From Anopheles merus (Eukaryota > Arthropoda > Insecta > Diptera > Culicidae): a DNA stretch of 64,000 bases. The stretch is from positions 21,325,428-21,389,427 of the forward strand of contig NC_054083.1 in assembly GCF_017562075.2 (NCBI RefSeq). Direction: 5' to 3'. The notes beneath the pieces were generated by a model. It did no database searches. It saw nothing but the letters and a program-made list of their open reading frames with translations, and was not told the origin of the DNA. This document shows, piece by piece, positions 11,461 through 22,708 of the stretch (position 1 is the stretch's first letter; each line of letters opens with the position of its first letter). A program made the translations under genes and the position numbers.

Positions 11461-11840
11461 ATTATGGTACCGCGACACGGATATTCGCTTGTTTTTCGAA
11501 CGATCAGTAAGACTTGAAGATCATCTTTTCTTGGTGCCGTGACTAGGATATTCATACTTTCTAAGAGTATCAGTCTCTGATTCTTAACTTAGAGTTAAAC
11601 TAGTTATGGTGCCCTGACAAGGATATTTAATTGATATTCGAACGATCAGTAAGATCTGACTAGACCTTACTGGTGCCGTGACTAGGATACTCATATATTC
11701 TTCAAGTATTGTAAAGCATTTGACTCGCTAAAACAATGTTGGTGCCGTGACCAGGATATTTATATTTTCTCACTGTATTTTAAAGCCTTTGACTCATAAC
11801 TCGCTAAAACAATGTTGGTGCCGTGACCAGGATATTTAAA
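11461..11840. repeat. Six-copy tandem repeat, about 70-bp period
   Basis: A core close to GGTGCCGTGACCAGGATATT starts at 11466, 11533, 11608, 11672, 11741 and 11817, giving spacings of 67, 75, 64, 69 and 76 bp. The spacers are also related: TTCGAACGATCAGTAAGA occurs after copies 1 and 3, and the phrase around GACTCGCTAAAACAATGTT occurs before copies 5 and 6. The last two copies are the most alike, so expansion seems recent at that end. Confidence 0.8.
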
Positions 11841-14800
11841 TTTGCTCATGTTTTAATGCACTTAGTTGGGCAGAATGGTTCTTATAAAAAAAGTAGCAAC
11901 CGAAATCAAACATCCCATGTGTGTTTGGGCAGAACGGACAAAAAACCCAACCACGCTAGCAACTTCGTTTGTTATGCCACTCTTTGTTTAGCGTTGTCAT
12001 TCGCATACGTTTGCCAACTGGGACGATCGTACAGCGTACCATTCACACATCATCTTGTCTCTACATCTACAATCTGTCTAGCATTACCATAACCATTCTT
12101 GTCCAACGTTGCAACGTTTTTTTTACCATACAGTCTTTCCTCCCCCTTGATCAACCAAGCATCAACAAACAATACCTCCTGCCAAAGAAACTGCCAATTG
12201 TTGACCCTCCCCCGGGCAAACATTAGCATCGCAAATGAAGCTAAAATGCGAAAAAGCGCCGTATCGCAATTGCGATTGAAACAATCGAAACCTCGCCGAA
12301 TCCATTACGATCGCATCTTCCGACCGGCCTGGTGATTTTGCCTTCGAAGCATAACGCATGTGTGTATGTGTGTGTATGTGTGTGTGCTGATGCCCTTTTT
12401 TGTGCCTTGTGGGCTTTTGTTTACCGCGTTTCGCTTGGAACCAGTTTTGAACAAACGTCTGATGGTCGCCGCGATCCGTCCTGAACTTTAGCAGAAAAAA
12501 GCTCGATCAGTCGCTCGCCCGTAAGTGTGTGTGTGTCGTTGGTCGCAGGGTTCTAAAGCAGAGCTCTGCTATCAATCTGTGCGTTCTGATTCATCTGCCT
12601 CCAGCCGGGCGGAGACGAGGGCTAGACGAGAATACACGCATACGGGGCAATATTTGAAATTCTAATGAACCTGCTGGCTCCATCCAGGGCACAACTGCCC
12701 GGACCAGAGTGGGCTGGAGATGAAAGCAAACCATTTGTTACGTTCGTGCATGTGCGTGTGTGTGTCTTCACAATGGCTCCATTAGACTGCGAGATCGCGT
12801 TATGGTGCAGATCGCCGCTTCCCAGACCCCCGGGGGCACAGAACTTGCCCGTGCGCTGCTGGCCATAAAAAAGAACCGACCATTTTAAAACATTATGCAA
12901 ACGGATCATCATTTCGCCTTCACCGGTGTTCGACCAAAAGGGGGGTTCAAGGGTGACCGGGCTGGATGGATTAGAACGATTAGGCCGTGCGCAGCTGCTA
13001 TGGTCGCTGAAATGTTAATCTGGGCGGTGATTTATCACGCTTAAAATTTTCGTCCGATTAACGCCGCCGATGTTGATGATGATGCTCGGAATTGAAAAAC
13101 AAAATGTTATATTGGGTGAAAAAACCTATCTCCGACCAGGGCCGTCCTTGATGGCGATGGTGCGGTTGCTTGACATTTTGGCGAGCCTGTTGGTTGTGGT
13201 TTTAGCCTTTCACCTTTTTGCCGTACGGTTAGGAAATGTGGCCACGAGGATGACGTTTTTCCTACCGACCGGGAGGGACATGCGATGGCTGGTGAATGTT
13301 ACCGAGTGCCGGGGAACAAGGAGACGCACTAATCGCATCATTAGCGGTCAGCTCAGTGTCGTCCTGTTTGTTGTGATCTCATTAGTGCAGTCGTTGTGTT
13401 TGGATTTAATGTTTTGGAGTGCCGCAGGATTGACCGGTTTGATAGGAGGAAAGCAATCCTTTTGATTTATGAGCGTTATTTAGTATTGTTTTTAATGTTT
13501 TTTTCGATTTATTATAACATTTCGTGACACGATGTTTACGTCTAAAGTGTAGAGACGGTTAAAAATATATTGTTTAGAAACATATAAATTTGTAGTTCAA
13601 GACAATCTATGCGATAGAAACACTCAAACACAGCCCATATGATTTAGATTAAATATTCCCCTTCCAAAACCAACAGCTTGTGACAAACGATTCGACACAT
13701 GTTCCGTAATTTCAGCTCCATCTTGCACGCCATTAGTAAGCTTTATCAAACCATACCACTGCTTTCCATCTCACTGGCGCTCTTCTCATGCGTGCTAATA
13801 ATAATCTTGCCTATCTCTATCACTACCAGAAACGCCAACCACGGCAGCTTGGCTGAAAGTGGCTTTGGCGCAAATCTGACCCGAATCCGTCACTCAGTGC
13901 GCAAGGAGATCTAGTAAAAGCAAAACAAATGGCAAGAAAGAAAAAAACATACAGATACACTTTTGCACCAACAAGCATTGATTAATCTTGGGCCCAGCAG
14001 CCAATGGGGGGCGATGTGTAACCGTGCGATCATAAAACCGCATAAACACTCCTTGGAGAGCATAAACATGCACCATGACGGACTGGTCGCGTAAAAGCGA
14101 TCTCGTGGGTACAAACGGACGCGAATGCCGCCACCTTGCCGGGCAGCTTAATTGCAAACTAATCTCGCTGCACCTAATCTCGCTGGGCAGGATTTAACGC
14201 ACACTGCACACACATTGCAAGCGGTGGAATGGAACGCGCGATGCACTTTCCAACCGATCAGCTGCGGTGCAGGTGTAAAATGTAAATAAAATAAGATCAC
14301 CGCGCGCGTGCTGCATGCGCTTGATACTGGTGCGTTCGTGTATGTGTGCCCCAGCGTTACCGGGGGAGATGTTACTTTTTAATGCAGTGCGCAGCTACAC
14401 AAACACCTGTCGAAAACGGAGCCCCGGACAAAACCCGTTTGCCGCTGGGAGCCTTGTCTTGCCTGGCCGCTCTTGCCCATTAAATTCACTTTCCACGCGA
14501 TCGCGATCGTTGTTGTCAGAAATTTGGTTGCAATAGCCACACTTTTTCACTCTACCAGTGTGTGTGTTTATTTGCTTGTGTTTGCGTGTGTGTTAGTTTT
14601 TTTCTTCTCTGTAGCTACTTTCATCACTCACTCACCGTGTGAAGCTTAAACGATCCTTTCCTTCACACCACACCGGTGGAGTTTGTCTATCGATATATGC
14701 TGCACATTGAGCTTCACACTCTTCTCAGCCTCAAATAGTTTTGCCATCACAGACATACATACACACACACACCCTGGGTAAAGACCGGAAATACAAGTTA

Positions 14801-17040
14801 CGCGGAACGAAACGGACCTTCTCCTTCCTTTTCCTTCTCATTAATCCCGCTAACGAAAGTGAGGTACAATCGTCAAATCTTCATTTGCCGGGGTGCAGAG
14901 ATGCAGACGTATCATCCCCCCTCAAAAGATAGGCTCGCCCCATGGGATGAAGGGACCGATGAAGCGGGAGACATAAGCGGGAATATTAATAACAATTTGT
15001 TACAAGTTATTGATTAGTTACGCGCAGTTGCAGTCGTAGTCGGCATGGGAATGGGCAGAGGGACCAATGTGGACAGGGGAAATGCATCAATCTTGACGTG
15101 GTGTGTGGAGTGGATGTACCTTGTCTTCGTATGGCGTAGCGTGGTGATGGCGTCGAACGTACGACTCGGCACCCTTGCTAATGCACACTGTTTATGAATG
15201 ACGTTTGACCGATGTTGGCGATAAAATGTATGCATGATTAGATTGTGTGCCATGTTTTCCTGTGTTTCCTGATCGTGTTATTTGTTGTCAAGGCAAGCTT
15301 TATCTTCCTTTTAATCTATTTTACTTATGATTCCTTTATTTATGTTTTACACTAATGTTTTTAATTTTAAATTTGCCAAGAGTCACTATGACTGTTTTAT
15401 GATTATTAATTTGAAAGTGTGATCTTCATCGAATAAATGATTTAAATTTAGAATGACTCTATCCTGAGTTTTAGGCTACTTTAAGCTTGCTTTATTCTAG
15501 TTTTTGAAATCTGTGATTTATTCAAGTCTAACATTTTTTGTTGTTCTTAGGTAGACATTTCTTGCGAATAATTTATCTTTTTTGATATTTTTATAATTTT
15601 TGCTTCATATATTAAATAAATAATTTATACTAATTACATTTTCTCATATTCTTCTATTTGCAGGTTTGTATAATCCATACACAAGCAAATGTAAAAAAAC
15701 CGAACCGGAACATCCAAAGATCTCCATTCCTGTATGTATCTCTGGCGCGTGCATAAGCGACGAACCCCGCTTAATAGTTCACTGTAGCAAAAGGTGCTGA
15801 CGATGCAGTTACCGGCTGACCCGAACCAATAAGTTCGCCAGTCACAGCCAAGACATAGGCGACAGGACGCGGGGGAAAAATCAATGCAACCAATTGCTTC
15901 CCCTTTCATACCGCTTCTACTAGGTTCAGCGCCTTAAGTACTAAGGCAAAGCGAAACGAGAGCAAAAGTCGCTGCGAACGAAACGGTGTCCCCTGGCTGC
16001 TATAGAATCGGTTATATCATACCAGCCAGGCTTCGCGTAATCCCTTTAACCCGTCCAGACACGTCACAGAGGCGAAAGAAAAGAAGAAAGAAAAAAACAG
16101 ACCGAACCGGGCAGCACACTTCGGGTCGCCCCACTTAAACCATCGGACGGTCCAATTTCCAAGACGCAAGATCGAACCGGTGCGGTGTATTGTCCGCACT
16201 ACACCTTTCTCTATCGTTTCTGCCTCCTCCACTGAAGGGGAGAGGCCGAGTGCTTTCTTGTTCTCTTTCTCTCTGCCAGCGGTGGTCCAGAGCCACCACG
16301 GTCGCCAAAAAATGCTTTCCATCGTATGCTGCGAGCAGCGTACATAATACTTCCCCTTGGCGTTGAAGGCGGCGCAGGCCCGGGTGTCTGTTACAAGTCT
16401 GGTACGAATCAACCGGGGGAGGGCTTTCGAGGAGAAAGACGGCAATGCGAAATCCCGCTCCCCGCTGTTGCGAAAGGGGCACCGCGCTCGGTAGACACAC
16501 GGGGTCAGCGTGAGCGCAATGAAAATGCAAAGTAACAACCGCATAATAAGCGCGACTGCGCACACTCCCCTACACACACGCCGAGTGCAGTTGACGATGC
16601 TTTAAGCGGAGGGACACTGCCGGGTGACATCGGGTTTCGCTCCAAGCGCGCGAAACAACAACCCCCCGAAAAGCGCATTCAAACGGGAACGAAAAGGACA
16701 AAACGGCGTGGATAACAAGGCGGTACGACAGTGCGAGAGACCTTGCGGTCTTGCGGCAATGATCGGGAGTTCGATCATCGAAAAAATAGTAGCGACCGTT
16801 GGCGCGCCGCACCGGTGCAGGCGGACTTTATTATGCAATAATACGGTTTATTAAAAGCGATCATAAATCGAGTACGCTGATAGTGTGTGAGTGTGCGATC
16901 GCAAGGAGAAGTTGGGAAAGCAGGAGATGAAATGAAGCAAAAGCCACGCTGTTGCTAGGTAATTTCTTTGCCGAACGTTGCAAAACCAGCAGGACTCGCA
17001 TTGGATTGATAGGGACAGCATAGGCTTGTAAAATCGGGGA
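11841..17040. other. Long non-coding stretch, no firm gene
   Basis: Probably intronic or intergenic. It holds GT runs near 12360-12382 and 14755-14770 and AT-rich sequence at 15300-15660. Two open frames with signal-like starts (13699-13914 plus, 16017-16544 minus) are discussed as findings only, because composition and context do not establish them as genes. Confidence 0.4.
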
Positions 17041-17156
17041 AGGAATAATTGTGCAATTGTGAGTATCGCAGCTTAGCAGTAATTATTTGCTTAGGGGGCG
17101 GGCGGTACAATATTCTACTAGAGCGTTTGGTTGGACTTGCTAAACCAGCTTTCAGA

Positions 17157-17354
17157 ATGATGCCACACGAACGGTTGCGAATGGTGGGCAGACATTTGTG
17201 GGCCATATTTTGGATCTACGTGCGGTTTATAGTGCTTGCGGTTATCATTTTCTACCTGGTACAGTGGTACATACGCGAGTATGATGGTGGGGAGACGGAG
17301 GAAGCAGGGGACCAAAGTGCATCGAAAGCGGCCAGCGGGAAGGATGAGCTTTAG
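17157..17354 (+). CDS. Candidate single-pass membrane micropeptide with C-terminal KDEL
   Basis: Family not recognised. The 65-residue frame starts MMPHERLRMVGRHL (net positive), runs through one hydrophobic segment at about residues 15-37 (LWAIFWIYVRFIVLAVIIFY and on), then an acidic Gly/Ser-rich tail ending SGKDEL before TAG. By the positive-inside rule the N-terminus would be cytosolic and the tail lumenal, where an exact C-terminal KDEL acts as an ER-retrieval signal. The frame stays open upstream to 17049 without an ATG, and TTTCAG directly precedes the first ATG. It could therefore be the coding exon of a spliced gene (acceptor at 17155) or a small single-exon gene. A possible ATTAAA poly(A) signal lies at 17412-17417. 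It may sit inside a long first intron of the chitin-binding gene. Confidence 0.45.
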   Translation: MMPHERLRMVGRHLWAIFWIYVRFIVLAVIIFYLVQWYIREYDGGETEEAGDQSASKAASGKDEL

Positions 17355-17419
17355 AGGCAAGGTCAGGATTATGTTTATTTCAGGATACATTAATTAGTAT
17401 CCTTCATGTTTATTAAATA

Positions 17420-20400
17420 TTTGCGTCAGATATTTGCGTATCATTAGAATGTCATAAAATAACACAACTTAAAGATGTGAGTCAAAACTAAAATCAACAT
17501 ACAAATTAGAATTATACGAGCTAATGTGCATTATTTAGTAGAACAATATTGCCACCAGATGGTGTGCTATTTTACAACGAAAGCGATGTTTGTAGTAATC
17601 ATAAAACGTACAGGCAATGAGACACAAACGAAACTTTTATGATAATAATCCAACGCTTTAAGTGTTAAATATTACTTTAATCTGCTGTTTTGAATGTTTT
17701 GCAAATAATTGCGAATTTACTACTAATATTCCGACTGTTATCTTTGGTTTAAACCACCAGAGGTCGTTAGTTAATTTCTCTCAGGGAACATTAAGCAAGC
17801 CCCTTATTAAGCAAGTCTGACGGTTCATTGATTTCTGACGGTCTGGTTAGGACATTTAATAGTGAGCTATCTCAACTGACAAAACAAAATTTTAAAATAG
17901 ATAATATAAATATAAAAGATAAACAGCAAATCCCGATTGATAGTATAAAAATAGTACAATAGAGATCATTCGTATTTACAAATTATGTTTCATAATTATA
18001 CCATCGGCCAGGGAATAGTAAACCTCCGACTGTTTGGTGTCGCCTTGCGCTTGGCTTCCCCCTATTTTCTTATTTAACAATGAGCCAACGCTACTTTTCC
18101 ATTTTGTAACGCCGATGCTGATTTCCTCATCCACCCAGCTCTGGCTCTCTTTTGTAGCCGTTTCCCCCTGGCGAGCAATGTGGCAAGAACTTTTACGAGT
18201 GTTGACAAACGTCAGTCCATTTCGGTACGTTCAACCTTCTCCCCCGTGTAGCCATTCACGCGAAGTTGCCGTTCACAAATGATGGCAATCAATAATAAGC
18301 TTCCCTCTCCCCGCTAGTCATGTTGGCTGCTGGTTGGCTAGTGTTGGGTAGGGTTGTTTGCGAGGAAATAATCTTTACAGTTGCTTTCAAATTTAACGCT
18401 CCTTCTTTCGCTCTTGATCTAGCACGATCAATAATTTCTAGTCCGATCATAGCTAGCAGCGCAAATAGTAAAATTGGTCCAAAAGCTGACTTCTACGAAC
18501 GAAGGCTTCGGGCTGATTTGTTGGACTGGGAAATGCAAAAAATAAAATAAAATTCCACAATGCAGAAGCAAAAAAGCGCCTCAGTGGGGAGAAAAATCCT
18601 ACAGTTTCTCCTGCACGTTAAATTAAGCTAAGCTCGCGAAGCCTTCGATCGCGTGAAACACCCACCCTTAGCGAATGATCGTCGCACAATAAGTGCCTTC
18701 TTGTGTTTAGTTCGCAAAGCCCTAGAAAGTGGCATTTGGTGGCAGGAGCGTTCGCGATGGGCTACTTGAAACTGCATTCCACTGGTAAAATTTATGTTTT
18801 TTTTTGTTTTTGCTTCTCTCCCCGTCGTTGATGTCGAACCTCCCTCCAACAGAGCGCAATATGCTGCATGAGCACCGTAAAGCCATCGCGAACAGATGAT
18901 CGATGAAGAGAGAAACAGGGAGGAAAAGAAACGATCGTTTTCTTTAGACATTTTTCAATCATCTAACGAAGGCAGACACACACACACACAAAATGGGTCC
19001 GGATTTTCCGGCCCGCCCTAGGGGTGCGCGGAATTTTTGGAGTGAATTGTGTTTGTGCAAGCAAGTGAAACATTCATCAGTGCCGCTGCAATCAAATGCA
19101 GCACAAACCCTTTGCTTTTCGTGATTCGTTAGCAGACGCAGGCAGAGGCAACGCAACGGCAGGCCAGACAACCGGCCGGCCGTGAATTTGAGAAAGTTTG
19201 GTTAAAAAATCAATCTGAACCACCCACTGGCACTGGCAAACCGTTGTGCGCCGGCAGCCGCGAGTCAAATCTGTTAAGCATAAACGAATGAAACGCAAAA
19301 ATGCATCCTTTTTTTCTCTACGAAATGCAGGCAGCGTGGAGTCGCATAATGACTTTCAATCAAGGAAAAGCTTCTTCGGAAACATTTTGGAATTGCAAAG
19401 CGAGAGAGAAAGAGCACACCAGAGAGACCCTTTTTGATGTATACATTAGATAACCATCCGTTCCGTTTGGATACAAACGATCGATCAATGATCAATACAT
19501 CTTCCGGAAATGTTTTCTCCAAACTACGGGTTTTTTTTGAGGAGGTTTCAATAGGATTTTTGGCAGCGCTTTGGACACAAGTGACCACGCTTCCATCTAC
19601 CGGCTTCTTGATTGTTCGACGAGTACACTGTGCGCGTCTTGATTTCACATCTGTGCGTGATGGAATGGTTTTCGGCGAGGGGAGGATGTTGTTTTGGTGC
19701 AATCATCCACAACTGTTTGCAAGGTTGTAATGCAATTGCTGCTGCTGCACAACGGCCTGCTGAAGGCACGGTGAAGGCGATACGCGAAGAAAGCGTCGAT
19801 CGATACGTTGCTTAATAATGACGGCTTTGCGTTGCATTGTTGGGCTAGTTTTTTGCTGCTGCTGTTGCTTACTGTTGCTTAAATACGTTTTTGTGTAAAT
19901 GTATCTTAAGGGGATGGGGTTTTTCTTCATAAACTCCTCCACGTGATGGCATTTATTTAATGCGCCGCTCGTTCGATGTATACCCCTTTTACGGTTAATG
20001 GTCAATTTTCTATGTATAATTTCCATTACTTGCAGAGGGTTTAGTTCGAGCTGATTGGAAATTTAACATGAATAGTTATTGCTGCTCGTCCATAATTATA
20101 TATAATCAATTATTATGTATTGTGTGCGGTTGTGTGCTGTATTGGAAGTGAGGTTCAATTTCACTTTCCTATACAGCATGTTCGTTGTGCAGCAGCTTAA
20201 CAGGTAGCCTTTCACGAGACGTATACTGAAGGTTGTGATGGGGAAAATCTTTCCACTTGATTGACGATACTATGTCATGTAATTGTGCCAGAAATACTAA
20301 TAGAATTAATTAGCAGTCCTTTCTTTGCTGAGATCCACATACTATCATGAATCAAGCCTTAAGTATGAAGGCAGAGGAAGTTCAAATTAGTTTTAAGTTG

Positions 20401-22550
20401 TATTGTTTTTGGTCTGACAAAATGCCTCCATAAACCTTCATGTTTATTACCATGTTCTTCCTAGTTGTTATTGAAGGCCTGGAAGGCCTGGTGTTTATGT
20501 TTGACTTTTAGTTTTTGTAAGTTATTTTACAATCATTTTGAATTTTAGAACTGTCCAACTGCTGCTATTTCCTTGTACTACTCACAATAGTGTGCCTTCC
20601 TGAAGAATTGAGACGAATCTCATAAAATCATAGTTTATAGTTAAAAGATTTACCTTTTAGTGGCGATTATAGGAAGCGCCATCTATAGGGAACACTGAGA
20701 AAGCAGAATCGACACTAATCCCATCCTAATAAAAATTTGTAAAATATCTGGAATGTTTAAATAAATAAAAACAAAATACCACAAAATATCACGAAATAAT
20801 GGATAAACTTATTGCGAAGATCGGCTTCCTGAGTGAAACAAATGGGATGTGAGCAAATCATACTCCAAAATAGTAACAACGCATGCGCCATCATTAAATA
20901 TGAATCGCATTCCCTCATTCGATTGATTGTAATTCGCCTCATCGCTTCAACCTTGCCAATTTGTGAAGAAATTTCTTACGCAATTTTCGCACACTGGTAA
21001 TCTTTCACCACAGCACGTGGTGCGCTCTTTCTGTCATCGCCTTCGGTATGATCCGCGCTACGATCGACCAGCGCTGCTCGACTTAACATGCTAACCGAGC
21101 AACCACCGAGCAAATGCATCGAGATCGGTATCCCCTCAGTTGGTCCCCATTGGTGCTGTTATTTCGATCACGTCAACGAACGGTTTTTCTTGATGTCACT
21201 CGCATCGGAACCCGCCGGGTGAGTGATAATCACGCTTGGTGGGGAGGAAATGAGCAATGAAAAAGAGAAAGAAGCAAAAAAAAAAAAACAAAACGTGTAA
21301 TACGTCACCACACACACATACGCACGACTTGCTGCATGCATTTTAACGATTTCCTAATTTTGTTACTATCTTTCTTTTCTTCTTTTCAGACTACAGCCTG
21401 TCCGGAAGCTAGTCATCGTCAGCTAGCGTTTCCCCCCTCCATCGTTCACGTCTGGTTCACGTACGAGTGCGTTTTATGAAACGTTGGTTTGGCACCCCCG
21501 TCCCATTTGTGTGCAGCTCGAGTGATATCTTTAGTCGATGGATGTTATGATAAGATGGTGAAAATGGCTGCTTTTCGCTTCGATAATGCACACACAGCAA
21601 CACACGCACAGACGAGACGGAGGAAAAGCAATCGAAACGGAACAGCAAAGAAGCATTTAAATGAACCTGTAGTCATAATCGAGTTTGCAAGTTTGAATCG
21701 CGAGTTACGAATGTTGAATTATGTGTGTGTGTGTGTGTGTGTGTTTTCTTTGTGATCGTTTACTTTCCATAGGCGACGATCGACAGTCGATCCGGGTGTG
21801 CATCTTTATGTGTGTGTATTTTTTATGTTTCTTATGATTTTAGTTTTTCCATTTCCTTTTTTCTAGTGTCGTTTTTCCGTATTTGAATTGTTTAATTAGC
21901 AAAAAGTGGGCAGTAAAGTGTTTGGTGTGGTAGTTTACGCTCCTGTCAATGATCTACAGTGGTGATCGCCAATAGTGCTTGAAATAGAAACAAAAGAGTG
22001 CCTTAGACCTTTTGGTGCAATACGGCAACAAAATAGTGATTGCAGAAGGGTAGCCGCCTTAGGCAGGTTACAAGTGTTTTCTAGGAATAATTACTCCTGC
22101 TGGTACAGGAGTGTCGAGCGCAACTTTTTTTGGGGCAGCAAGATAGAGTACTAAAGGTAAGTAGAAAATGATATTCATGTTATATTTACTCGAAGTATCA
22201 TGTCGGAAGAAGTGTGAGCATGTTAAGAAGGTTTTTAGTCATGTACATCAACTATTACAAAAATGACAATGGTCAAAGAATATATTTTTCATGTTTGCTT
22301 CTATGTCGTTTCTGAAAATTTATGTTTTTTAAAACCACCAATAAAACGATTAGCAAAAGAGCAAGAAAATGTTTTCAAAAGTTCAAATGACGACGTTCAG
22401 GACGTTCTGGCACATTTGCGGCTTGTCTTTCAATCAAAATACCGAAAAACCCTCTTTATGCAAGACAGCATTCATCGTTTTTAAAGGTTAATTTAGTCTT
22501 TTCATGGAAGTGAACGTTTGTTTTGCTATTTTTAATTAATTTTTTATTAG
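17420..22550. other. Non-coding stretch
   Basis: AT-rich sequence with scattered GT microsatellites (for example 21722-21744). One exact AGATGGCGCT motif lies on the minus strand at 20675-20684. I see no gene. Confidence 0.4.
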
Positions 22551-22555
22551 AACAT

Positions 22556-22708
22556 GGCTTGTCGTACGCCAAAAGAAAGGATGTTCAATTCATCCTATTT
22601 GTTCGGCGGGGAATCATAAAGTAATACATTAAATTCATTATTTCAATATGTTTTACGGTCTAAATAGATTGGTAATTGTATTTCCTTTCTTTTGGTGTAC
22701 GATAAGCT
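22556..22708. mobile_element. Short MITE, about 153 bp
   Basis: The left end GGCTTGTCGTACGCCAAAAG (running on through AAAGGA) is mirrored at the right end, whose reverse complement reads AGCTTATCGTACACCAAAAG and continues AAAGGA. Each arm is about 26 bp with four mismatches. The interior is AT-rich and non-coding. The target duplication is not clear, so the superfamily is left open. Confidence 0.7.
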
